This document shows positions 25,819 through 36,660 of a DNA stretch of 64,000 nucleotides, one piece after another. Origin of the DNA: Zeus faber. Its lineage: Eukaryota > Chordata > Actinopteri > Zeiformes > Zeidae. The notes under the pieces were generated by a model, which had not been told where the DNA came from, did no database searches, and worked only from the letters and a program-made list of their open reading frames with translations. Location of the stretch: assembly GCA_960531495.1 (NCBI GenBank), contig OY482864.1, forward strand, positions 11,507,877-11,571,876, in the 5' to 3' direction. The number at the start of each line of letters is the position of its first letter. The first letter of the stretch is position 1. Both the position numbers and the translations under genes were made by a program.

Positions 25819-25858
25819 ATTGCACCTGTGAGACGAATAAAACGGTTCTTGATTCGTG
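25386..25858 (+). mobile_element. tRNA-derived SINE, tail interrupted by (GT)40
   Basis: The head has an A-box-like region (25388-25403) and a clean B box GTTCGATTCCC (25432-25442) preceded by GCCTCACAGCAGGAAGGTCC, the usual fish tRNA-SINE text. The body carries TGTGGAGTTTGCATGTTCTC. The tail includes GATGCAGAGGCTAAATTTC, then a GT run (25738-25817) and GACGAATAAAACGGTTCTTG. The A box is degraded. Confidence 0.75.
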
Positions 25859-26265
25859 GCATAATTCAACTCTGTAGAATAGCTACTCTAAGGCACGACC
25901 TTTCAGGATAATGAGCTGATCGGGCCGTGGAAGGCGAGCTTATACTGTACACGTCCAGTCGTAGTTGGTGTGTGTGTGTTGGGTTTTCTCGAATCATGTC
26001 TTTCAAACCCAGAAGTAATTATCTTACCTTCTGATGATCCTTATTTTATGGTGCCGTCAATGGAAATCACAACACCTCTGTAGCTATCCTCCTGCTCCGT
26101 CCAAAGGTTATGGGAGGCATGTTTGATTTCTGTGGCTGTTTTTCTGTCTTATGGATTTTACTTTTTTCAATTTCAAGGAAATAGCATGTGTAACATACCA
26201 CCTAGTAAGACTTCAACAAGTCGTGCCTTGATGCAGAGTCCTCCTGAATCCAAACTCTGTGTGTG

Positions 26266-26387
26266 TTCCTAAATAAGATAAGATAAAGGTACTTTATTAA
26301 TCCCCAAAGGGGAAATTCCAGTGTTGCAGCAGCAATGACATAAATGACAAAACGCACATAATTTACAAAAACACACGTTTGTGAATC

Positions 26388-26449
<62 letters not shown>

Positions 26450-26483
26450 CAGTGTGTGTATATACTGTGTGTGTGTGTGTGTG

Positions 26484-26572
<89 letters not shown>

Positions 26573-26860
26573 ACTGTGTATATCTCTATGTGTGTATGTA
26601 TATGTTTGTATATACATATAAAAGAGCTAAATAAAAAGAAATAATAATAATAATCATACAAATAAATAGAATGAAATAGAATTTAACTTAGTGAAAGATA
26701 AAGCTTAAAAGTGGAAGTTAAATGTGAAGTAAAAATGTTCCTAGTGCATTGCCATTCAGAGGAGGACTTTCCTCTCCTGGCACAGAGGGGAGTCATTGTA
26801 GGTGGCGATGGAGGTGGGCAAGAGTGACCTCCTGTAACGGTTCTTATTGTAGCCAAGTGT
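26266..26860 (-). mobile_element. 3' end of a non-LTR retrotransposon (CR1/L2/Rex-type tail)
   Basis: On the minus strand a short frame reading YNKNRYRRSLLPTSIATYND ends in a stop at about 26757. A 3' UTR follows, ending in GGGGATTAATAAAG and TTATCTTATCTT tandem units. This is the teleost LINE 3' end often seen as the TTTATTAATCCCC signature. A GT/AT microsatellite has grown inside the UTR. 5' truncation is normal for such copies; the clade is not certain. Confidence 0.6.
26394..26565. repeat. compound (GT)n(AT)n microsatellite
   Basis: A GT run, an AT run, a second GT run, then about 37 AT units. The AT part can extrude a long self-complementary hairpin. Confidence 0.95.
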
Positions 26861-27344
26861 ACGCATATGTGGCTCAGCGCTTGTGTTTATCCTTTTTGAG
26901 TAAAAATATCTTTAAATTTGTTTTTCTATTCTGTTGTTTTTGATGTGTGCTTGCAGGAGTTGTGTGCTCACGCCTTGTGTTTTTCGGCCTTTGCCCCTGC
27001 TGTCACCAGGCTCGTCCCGAAGACGCCGCTTCCGTACGGGGAAGACAAAGAAGGAATGAAGGAGAGGAGCATGTTGGGCAGAGGAGTGAAAGGTGCTATT
27101 AATCATACCGGCTGCCACAGTGCGGCCATGCATGAACACGCACTTGTGGCGCACACACCAAAACATGCACACACACCCACATGCACATACACTGATACAC
27201 ATTGGACCCTCCCTTTCCCTGTCAGACCAATATTAGGGCACCGATGCCACTGCACCTTGTTTAAGCCTCTGTTTTGTTTGTCTTCCAATCTTTTCACTTA
27301 CTTTCAAACATGGGGTCCAACAGTTGGGCCGTTGGGGAATCGTG
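26861..27344. other. non-coding sequence
   Basis: No exon or element was recognised. Confidence 0.4.
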
Positions 27345-27443
27345 TTTTACTCGATCTCATCGATGGCCACACTGGGAAATGAAAATGATGTAGCACAGTC
27401 GAACATCATTTATTCAACTGTTGTTCCGAAGCACTTAAATGTT
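27345..27443. repeat. left copy of a diverged direct repeat (pair with 29212-29380)
   Basis: ACTCGATCTCATCGATGGCC, AAAATGA and ATTTATTCAACTGTTGTTCC occur in the same order in both copies. This copy lacks about 65-70 bp present in the other. Confidence 0.8.
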
Positions 27444-27631
27444 TGGAAGTTCCTTATTTGGAGAAATCGAGGTCTGGTCTATGCTAATGAGCGGTCGCGA
27501 GTGGTCGCGAGCGGTCACCTGTCCATTTGGAATGGTTCAGGTTTATCAACATACACTTGTGTTTAGGAACAAATGGGGCCAGTACGCACGCGTCATGAGT
27601 CCGGTGCACACAAAGTAAAAACCATTTCTAT

Positions 27632-28687
27632 TAGAGATGCACCGATTGTCCATTAAATACCTTTTACATTGTTTCTCAGATCATTTTAAGATTTTATATC
27701 CCTGATCGGAGAAATCACATTTTGTTATCATTTGGTTCTATTGGGTATATCTACAGTACGTCTACGACAAATACATCGCATGATCTGATCACGCTCACGT
27801 GACAGGACAGCACATAGGGACTACCACTGCAATTTTCAGTTACCACAATAGTGAGATTGCCGATTTTGACACTGTTTATTATTGTTCATTATTCACTATG
27901 GAACAATACAAAGTAATAGAACATGAAACTGTCACTGTGTTCCAATAAAACAGAATATGGGACTGTCACCAAGTTTCGGCACAATGCAACCTGTAACTCT
28001 CACTGAGTTTTAGTAGGACACAACATATAAATGGAACTGACCAGTTCAAACTTTAAATGAAAGTCTTTCACTTTTAAGTGCAAATATACCTTTCTATTAT
28101 AGTTGTATGGTGCTTGCCATTCCAAAATAAATTCCAATCATTGCAAAAGAAATTCATAATAAATGGCCGACTCTTCTCACCCTCATTCACTGAAGTCCTC
28201 CTTCGCTCACCCTGCATTAAAACAACTGAATCTAATCGAACAACTGGTTTTACTGAGTGACTCGTCAAGAACAGTCTCAAAAAAGAGTCAAACCTTTATC
28301 ACGAGCGGAGCTCGTGCATTACGAACAACCAGAGCCGACGCTCAGCTGTAGTAAAAGCGATAGATACGCAGTCTGCACAAATTTGGAATATTGTCAGGCG
28401 ATAGATAAATAATGAATTTAATCTTCTTCATTTACCTTGAACTACCTCCAAACATGTTGTTTCTTTTGCTCTTTTTTTGAGCGTCAACTACGCTATTACA
28501 TTACCTTGGTATCAGGTTTGAGTATCGAAGCATTTTTACAAGTACGAATAGCACTGTATCGGGCGTGTAAATTTGACCGGCACAGAATCGGACATATCTG
28601 ACACTGATCAGCCGGTCACCGGTCATGGCCGATCAAGCTGAAAACCGGCCGATTCCGGTCACTGGCCAATCGATCGGTGCATCTCTA
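27632..28687. mobile_element. hAT-like MITE, TIR TAGAGATGCACCGAT
   Basis: TAGAGATGCACCGAT at the left is matched by ATCGGTGCATCTCTA at the right. The right end has stacked CCGGTCA motifs (28600-28670). There is no transposase. Three diverged copies of a ~37-bp unit (GGGACTGTCACCAAGTTTC-like) lie at 27925-28035. No clean 8-bp target duplication is visible (ATTTCTAT against ATTTGAAC). Confidence 0.75.
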
Positions 28688-29211
28688 ATTTGAACGCACA
28701 TATTCATGAATAAGGCCCAGAGTGTCTGCCTCCATCATCATCACCACAAACACACCTTCCTCTTCCCTCCCTTCTCTTTCAATTATTATTCAATAGATTT
28801 ATTGGTATGATGAATGAAAAGGACAAGCTTTTTCATCTTTTAATGTCAATCAACATTACGAACGTATGTTTAAGGGATTTGATGTTTTACATTTGCCGCT
28901 GCTGCTTTCCTAGGATTCCAGGCCAGTGGCGTGTAGTTAGGATAGGCGGTGCCCACCCTGTGATAATAAGCCAATACCTGAAACTGACTATACGGGTAGG
29001 CAGTTTTGGGTAGGCCTTTGAAGACCTCTGACTCATAGTCTGATGGAATTTTTTGATATTATATCAGTTTTATATTATTGGTGCGCCAACACCAGAATTT
29101 TGACTTCTAGGCTTGTGGGTGAAGTCAAAATGTGAATGTTTTGACTGGAATTGTTTGCCGGCTGTAGTGTATAGCTGTATGAATTGTGGGCGATTGTGCA
29201 ATGGGGTCTAC

Positions 29212-29380
29212 AGTTACTCGATCTCATCGATGGCCATACTGGAAAATTAAAATGACTTGTAGAGCTAGATGTATGCGGGTTGAGGGTAAAATATGAGAGC
29301 ATTCTGGGAAAAACGGGAGGTTTGACAGGTGTAGTAGAACCTAATTTATTCAACTGTTGTTCCAAGGCACTGGAATGTTC
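29212..29380. repeat. right copy of the diverged direct repeat
   Basis: Pairs with 27345-27443; the two copies flank the MITE at 27632-28687. Confidence 0.8.
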
Positions 29381-31286
29381 AGTTGAATGAAACATGAATA
29401 GATGCGTATGAATGCTGTCGCTACAACCCAAGTTGTTTATTCAAAGTCAACCAGAGACGAAGCATATGAATGTCCTACGTTGTTAACTGACAGCTTGATA
29501 TTTAAACCAAAATTCAATGAGTTCAATTGTCAGCAACAAACATCTGAACTTCCAATAATTTGTGTGTATAAACTGTAAACTTGAACAGTATCCAGCGTGC
29601 GTGACAATCATGTGCATTAACTGCAAGCCGGAAATTTTTCACTACACATTCGACAGCAGACTAATTGTTTTGCGCTTTGCAGCCTCCGTTGCCTAGTAAC
29701 AGAACAAAACCTGTCAGAAAAAGTGAGGTTTGGGAAAATAGCGTCCTAGTTTTTTTTTTTCGTTATTGTCAACCATTTTGTCCCATATGGACCTTATTGA
29801 CTGCAAATATCTGCGAATTACAAAAAATTGACTTAACACTAGTCAGTCCATTTACATATGAGGGTGAGTCAAGGATCATGCCGCTCAGCAGGTGCGGATA
29901 CACAACGTGGATAATATGTAAGGGCTGAAGATTCGAGAGCGGCCGCAATCCGAGTGCAGGGCCTTGACTTTGACACACGTGTGCTAGATCATACACACGA
30001 CACCAAACAAACAGGACACAATGAGGCTGTCCTCAATGTCCGAGGGCCGACATGAATAACGCCTTCTCCGAGCGCCAAACAATGGGCGTCCCGCGTCCCT
30101 AGGCTTTGCACGCGCGCACGCTTGCCTGCGCATGTGCCGGTATCTGCACCGTTGGCGCATCTCCCTCCTAGTCCCACAGGTCAGGGTCGGTTGTGTAAGG
30201 TTAAGCAGCCGCGAGTACTCCGTCTTCCCCTCCCCCCACTGTCTCCTTGGAAGGCCTTGGGAGCAACTCATCTACATAGTATGAATAAGAATCACTGGGA
30301 CTGTGCTATCAGACCAAGGCTGGTCGCCACCTCCCGTGACAACACGTGTAATCAGGAGAGAAAGACTGAGCGATGGGGGGGGGGGGGGGTGACCTAGGTC
30401 AGCGACGGGGGTTCAGTGCTTTTAAGAGGGGAAAAAAATAACTTGAGCTTGGGGATGATGAGCTCTGCATATGGCGATTGCCCCTCATCTCCGAAACTCA
30501 TCATTCTGTAATAAGGGGGATGAGGCGTCTAGTCTATCACATCAGGCGTGCCATTCATACAGCAATTGAACTGAACCATGTCCAATTTACACTCCCCTCA
30601 AATGGGACTAGATTCACCGTTTTTTGTTTTTCTTTTTTAAATATATTCAAGGATTGCATTGGATCTGTCAAAATCCGACTGACTTTCTGAGGTAGTCTGT
30701 ATTCCTGTTTTGCGAAACTCATACACATTGGACCCGTGTTTTGTCTCAAAGCCAGGATATTGTGTTCGGTCATTCATTCTACTGCGTAGATGAAATTCAT
30801 GAACACACTGTGGATGAGGATGTAGTGAGGGCAGCACTAGTTAACAGAGAGCGTGGCGGGATTTTCCCCAACAACTCACTCATCATCCCTCTTGTCAAAC
30901 CCTCCTGACAGTTCCTTGCACTGGCACACACACATGCGTGCAGGCACACCAAAACATACAAACTACAGATGCAAGGTTCACAAACGATTCGTTCGTAGCG
31001 TGTGGAGATCAAATCCTTTCAATGACTCAGTCACTCCGGCAAAAGAGTGCTCATTTGTGACTCAGTAACTGCAGCAAGGCACAAAGGCATGCCACAGGCC
31101 GGGAGCCGAGAGTCACTCATGTGTCTCAAGCAGCCCAGCTACGTGCACAACAAGCTGCTAGAGATCGATTCGGTGAGTGAAAATTGAATGGATCTGTTTA
31201 ATCGGAGTCACTAGTCTCAAAATAGAGCTGAACCTTTCATCACTAGTCCAAACGCATTCCGCCGGTGCAAAACATGCGCCTCCTGA

Positions 31287-31320
<34 letters not shown>

Positions 31321-33098
31321 CTCCCCCGCCACGTCCCTGCCCTGCACCCAGGACAATGTGGAGCCCATTCATTTCCTGTCTTTATTATGACACTGGCGTG
31401 TTGCGTGTGTGTACTGGTTAAAGTGTCATTGAGTCATGCTAACGTGTCCTATAGCCTTCCTTTCTCATTCTCCCCCCCGCATTAGTAGGTATCAATAACC
31501 GGTTAAGACTTTTAGTGGAGATGAAAACAACATCATCTGGGAAAATATTGAATAATCAATGGAAGGTAATTCTCCCTGATTACCCCTCTACGTGTGCAGG
31601 GCGCCTAAACGGGAGTTGGGCCTTGTAGACCAAGTCCCCCCCTTATGCTCTTTCTGCCTTCATGAGGTGGGAAAAAAAAAATCCATACCTGGCAAATACA
31701 ATCTAATTTCTCCCTGCCCTGCCAGTTTAAATAGCCCGCATTGAATTAAGTCGGTAAAAACAGACATCGATCTTTCCGTTGGCCATCTCGCTCGCCGCGT
31801 CTCGCTCCGCCGGGTCCGTAATCACCGCTGATCCCTGAGAGAAATTAATCCACAGGGAGCCCGGACGAGTGTGTGCAAGCGAAAAGATGGGAGTGACAAT
31901 GGTCTTCCGAAGTACAACGGCAGGGTGTTTCTAAAACTATGGACAAGTTGTCCTAGACATTGAAACCTTTGTCACTAGACGACCGGCAAAATAGGAGTAA
32001 ATCAATTATTTTTTGTTCATTCAGCTGTCATTTGTGGTGGAAGTAGCGCTCAGGGTACTTCTAATTTAGTACGGTGGCTAAGAGCTAAGCTAAGAAGTGC
32101 TCTGTTGTTGGCTGCACAGACCAGCACAAATCTTTCAAAAGAAAAAGGAATTGATACCAACTGTCTGTGACAAAACTACAGAGGAGGAATATGTAAGTAT
32201 TAAAATAAATCAATTCTAACAATAAAAATAATTGTGGATCGTCAGTTACGTTGATCCGCTGCATGGATCGCGCAGAGTCGGAACAAACTTTTAAATTAGG
32301 CAGATCTAATATAAGGGAAGATTCAGCAACTGGATTGCTTATTTTTTGCCTCAAATTTGTTCAAACGGACTTTAGTGTACAGATGAGGTGAAATCAATAA
32401 AAATGTACGGACTAAATACAACGGAACCCAGAGTAAAGTTCAAACCTCATTGGCTTACAGAACTCGCAACTTTTGTTCAAACACCCTTGGTTCACAGAAC
32501 TTGGGGCCTCAGGAGGGTGGCTCCTCCAATTTAAACAGAGCATAAGGAACGCAAAGGCATGTTAGAATGGCTAAAATGCATAATCTAAAGTGGTATTTTC
32601 AGTAAAACTTAAAACCTAAACATGTTTTGGGGACCTCATAGACCTAAATTAACGTGTTGAAACGGAGCATAATAAGTCACCTTTTAAAGTGAAGTAGCAC
32701 CAGTGTTGGTTGATACGCAGTAGATTTAAAAGTATATACTGGATATTTGCTTTGTAATTTTGTGAAGTAAAAGTCGAAAGCCTACAAAAAGGAATATACC
32801 TAAGTGAGTTCAGGTACTTTAACTTCAGGAGAAATACAAAACGTCTTATTTAATTAATCACTTTGTTACTTTCCACCCCTGCTTTTTTCCGACATATCCT
32901 GAATCTACACACACACACACACACACACACACGCATGCACGTGCGTGCATGCACACTCCTCCGGTTGTTCCATTTTTGACTTGTCGCACCCTCTCAAAAC
33001 ACTTATTAACTCTCTACTCTATCTTCTCTCACCAAACACTGAGTAGGAACACAGATCAATACAGGTTTGTGATGTGATTCCCCTCTTTGAGTGCCTCA

Positions 33099-33129
<31 letters not shown>

Positions 33130-33344
33130 AATCTGCTGCTCGCTCTCCCTCTCTCCGCCTACTGCTGGGGGCCGAGCTCAGAGGAAACACAGGAAACTGG
33201 AGTCGCAGACCCTTTTATTCAGTTGTCCACTTGTTGTTCTGAGCCTGACCCACATTTACTGAGCCCAGACGCTCGGCCCATCACTCTTTTTGGATTGATC
33301 AGCAAATAATGACCTTGTCATGGGAGGGAAGAAAACAACCCAAA
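29381..33344. other. non-coding; microsatellites and one candidate conserved block
   Basis: (CA)n lies at 31288-31319 and 32907-32930, (CT)n at 33097-33122, and a G14 run at about 30375. Positions 31550-31880 are unique and balanced (CTCCCTGATTACCCC, TTTAAATAGCCCGCATTGAATTAAG, GAGAAATTAATCC) and may be conserved. No exons were recognised. Confidence 0.4.
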
Positions 33345-33571
33345 TGTGGCAGATTCGCCACCACATGCCACCCACGTGGCGTTTCCAGGGACCTCCGGCA
33401 CAGAGACACAGACGACGGGGGGGGTTGCAAACACCAGTTTATTGTACAGATGAGGGTAGGTGGAATTAGCCAGGAGCAGATGGAACATGTCATGACAAAG
33501 GGCTCCCATCCTGAATGAGTGTGTGGACAGGGTTTTTAAACCAGGCTGCTCAAGCCACCCCATCCACCACG
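33345..33571 (-). mobile_element. solo LTR, 227 bp, target duplication CCAAA
   Basis: The plus-strand left end is TGTGGCAGATTC and the right end CCATCCACCACG, each abutted by CCAAA (33340-33344 and 33572-33576). On the minus strand it holds a TTTAAAA promoter-like box and AATAAA about 100 bp downstream. It aligns with 49051-49308. No internal retroviral sequence is adjacent, so it is a recombination-derived solo LTR. Confidence 0.8.
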
Positions 33572-33672
33572 CCAAATAATCCCACCCCTTTCTTACCAAG
33601 AACATTCGTTGCTGGAGGGGCTGTACGTGTTTTCAGTGGGAAGAAAGAACTTTACCAAAAATAACGTCTGGG

Positions 33673-34330
33673 TTGCGAAGTCAACCAGGTTCCCTGAGAA
33701 GGGACCAGATCTTACTCATGGGACTGATTGACAGATCATGTAATCAAATCGAAGACTCTGCATTCATGCCAGATGGCAGAAGAAGTGACGATGTTGTGCT
33801 TCCATCCTGTCCCCACGCGGGGGTATATAAGTGCAGCCTACCTTTCTCTCTTCCTCTTTCACTGCTGAGCGCCTCAGAGGGCCACCGCAGTGCAGTAATA
33901 TATCCGGTACCTTCTCAGGGAACCATGGTTGCCTTCACAACCTAGACGTTCCCTATCACAGGAACTGCATTCCAGTCATGGGATCGTTTACCATCATGCA
34001 ACATTATGGTGATCACTCGAGGGAGGTCCACATAATAACGTACTCCCCCCACTGTAGTATCTGTCCCAAACATGCCAGCGGACGTATAAGGAAAATGCTT
34101 GTGAGATACTTTCTGTTGCACCTGCATACCCAAATCGGTGTGCCAAACATGGCATGTGGACATGTAACATGTAAAACTGCACAAATGTGTGTGGGGAGCT
34201 CCTAGAAGCTGCCCGACATATATCCTCCACTAACGCCCCCCTGAAGAGGCCCTATGGGGCCTCCAAGGTCTATAGCCTCCACTAGCCAATGAGCCAATCA
34301 CTTCTTGGATAGGGGCCTACCCTTTGCCTG
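33673..34330 (+). mobile_element. teleost interspersed repeat with inverted arms around a TATA box
   Basis: GGTTCCCTGAGAAGG (arm 33682-33706) is repeated inverted as CCTTCTCAGGGAACC (arm 33906-33931). Between them lies TATATAA (33824-33830) after a GC box-like CCACGCGGGGG. Downstream text (CCGACATATATCCTCCACTA, about 34213) is a phrase I associate with abundant fish repeats, possibly tyrosine-recombinase retroelements. The class is uncertain. Confidence 0.55.
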
Positions 34331-35151
34331 GGCGCCGAAGCACACAAACAAATGGTTCCCAAGCCTAAAGTCCCTAGTGTGGTCTGCTTCCACTGCAGAG
34401 CCCGAACCAGGGGCACAAAGATTAGCCTCTCATGCTCTGCAGACTCAAAAGGCAGTGGGGAGAACGCTACCAACTCAATGACCTGACTCCAAAACTGTGT
34501 GGTAATGTCCTTCGGAGTGAAGGTTGTGTTAGGACACATGACCACTTGATCCGTGGGGGAGGGGGCATGTGATTCACGGCACAAACATTTAGGCACAGAA
34601 GTGGGCAAAATTACTTGTGTGTGTACTTTCACTGTAAACATGTGCTTTCCAGCTGTAAAAGCTGGGAGAAAGGAATGCGTTGTAAAATATATGAAAAATA
34701 TGGATTCATTTTTCCGGCCTGACTGGGAGTGACTCTCCCCAGCCCAAAAGGAACTGCAGAGGTCCACAGACGCAAAAGAAGTGATGGAGTATGTAAACCG
34801 CAACTCCACACCGTGATTCCGGAAGATTATCATGTGGCCACTTTGTTGTAGTGTTAGATCTCTTTTTGTCTAGAAATCTTTTTTCTACTTAAAAATATGG
34901 CATTTACTCCCATAACGTGAGCTCAGGTTCTTTGTTGAGGAAGTGTTGCTAGCCAGCTTTTCTGGCTATGCCCCCTTTATATTTGGGGTGTGGCATTGTC
35001 TTTGTGTTATGACTAGACCTGTTCATGTGTGTATTGCTTTGCCTTTTGTTTTCTAATGGGGTTTCGAAGGTAGGGATGAAGGAGAGGACCCTTTTCCAAT
35101 TATGGTAGCATTTAAATCAGATCTATATTCCCCAATACAGAATACATTTAC
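34331..35151. other. repeat-derived sequence and probable 5' UTR of the L1-type LINE
   Basis: Positions 34331-34840 probably continue the repeat to the left. Positions 34840-35151 run directly into the LINE frame and may be its 5' UTR. No open gene was seen. Confidence 0.4.
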
Positions 35152-36660
35152 ATGATGGGGTTGAGAGCCAATTCGAAAGGGGGCGTAGACCTACCATGGA
35201 TAACATTTACTTCTCTTAATGTTAAGGGGCTTAATAACCTAGTAAAAAGGGGGAAGATGCTTTCTTACCTCAAATCTATATCTGCGGACAGAATATTTTT
35301 GCATGCAATGCCCCTTAAAGATGTGGCCCATTCCAAGCTTAGAGGCAGGTGGATAGGACAGAACTTTCACTTGTCACTTATACAAGCATGAACACCTCAG
35401 ACCAATCTGATTATTGGTCGGGATTTTAACTGCGTATTCGACCCTGACCTTGATAAGTTTCACAAAAACATCCAAGAAAATCTAATACAGCAGAGTTGCT
35501 TACATCATAATTTCAAATCTAGTAGATATTGGGAGGGTCCTAAATCCTACTGGCCGAGATTACTCCTTCTCTCCAGTGCACAGCACATAAAGCAGAATCA
35601 ACTATTATCTTATAGATGCTAAGCTGCTGCCCGATGTACAGAATGTAAAATGTAATAATATAATTTCAGAACATGCCGCATTATCTTTGACTATAAACCT
35701 GGAAGACAATACTTCTAAACATAATTGATGGCTGCTTAACCCTGTACTCCTCACAGACCCTACATTCTGCACTGCCTTAGAAACCCATTTAAAGACCTTC
35801 TATGAGACTAATGAAGGCCCAGATGGCTCTCCATTACTACTGTGGGACAACCTCAAACTCTAAAAACTCTACTTGCAGAAACATATTGAGGGACTAGACA
35901 AAGATAATGCCCAAAACCTCTCCAGGGAACTTTATCAAAATTTCTGTCATAAAAATAGCGATATTATTAAATTCTCGCCTGCAGGATAACCAAATCCTTT
36001 CTATATATGAAACAGACATTCTTTGAATATGGGGAAAAACCACATAGATTGCTGTCCAGACAACTCAAAACAACAAGAAAGATGGAAAGTGTTCGAACTA
36101 TCCAGAGGATTAAGTGTAGTGCAGGGAAACAGCTCTCTAATTCTAAGGAAATCAATAATAGATTCTTTGAATTTTACAAGGATTTATACCACTCCAGGAC
36201 AAGCAAACAACCCTACACCCCATTAAAGGGTTCCGTCAAGCTGTGATTTCCCCAGTCTAGACCAAGAAGACAGACTTCTTCCAGTGATGTAGCTTGGTTT
36301 AAGAAGTACGACTTGCAATAAATGGTTTGAAGAACTTTAAAGCTCCTGGGCCCGATGGGTTCGACCCAGAATTCTATAAAAAATTGTCAGCAACAATTCT
36401 TCCATATCTGCACAATATGTTTGTCTATGTGCTGCTGACTGAAGGATAACCACGGAAACTCTATGATGCAGTTATAACTGTTATTCCAAAGGAGACAAAA
36501 GACCTTCGGCCTTTATCTTATTTAATCTAGACACACGCCTGCTGGCTAAAGTTCTATCTCTGAGACTCAACCAAGTGATTGGTGAAATCGTCCATCCTGA
36601 TCTGACAGGATTTATACCAATCAAGCACTCGTTCTTTAACTTGAGGTGCCTTTTCAATAT
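35152..36660 (+). pseudogene. L1-type LINE ORF2, 5' segment (endonuclease to RT)
   Basis: It starts at ATG with an APE endonuclease N-terminus (ITFTSLNVKGLNN, KRGKMLSYLK, LKDVAHSKLRGRWIGQ). Decayed linker follows, then RT text around 36330-36660 (LKSFKAPGPDGF-like, PEFYKKLS, LLAKVLSLRLNQVI, HPDLTGFIP). Several stops and frameshifts are present. The frame ends mid-codon at LRCLFNI, where a gypsy was inserted, and resumes at 40140. Confidence 0.85.

Noticed and set aside
26363-26661. Open frames with IYIYIY and CVCV runs
   Set aside because: Products of the GT/AT tract.
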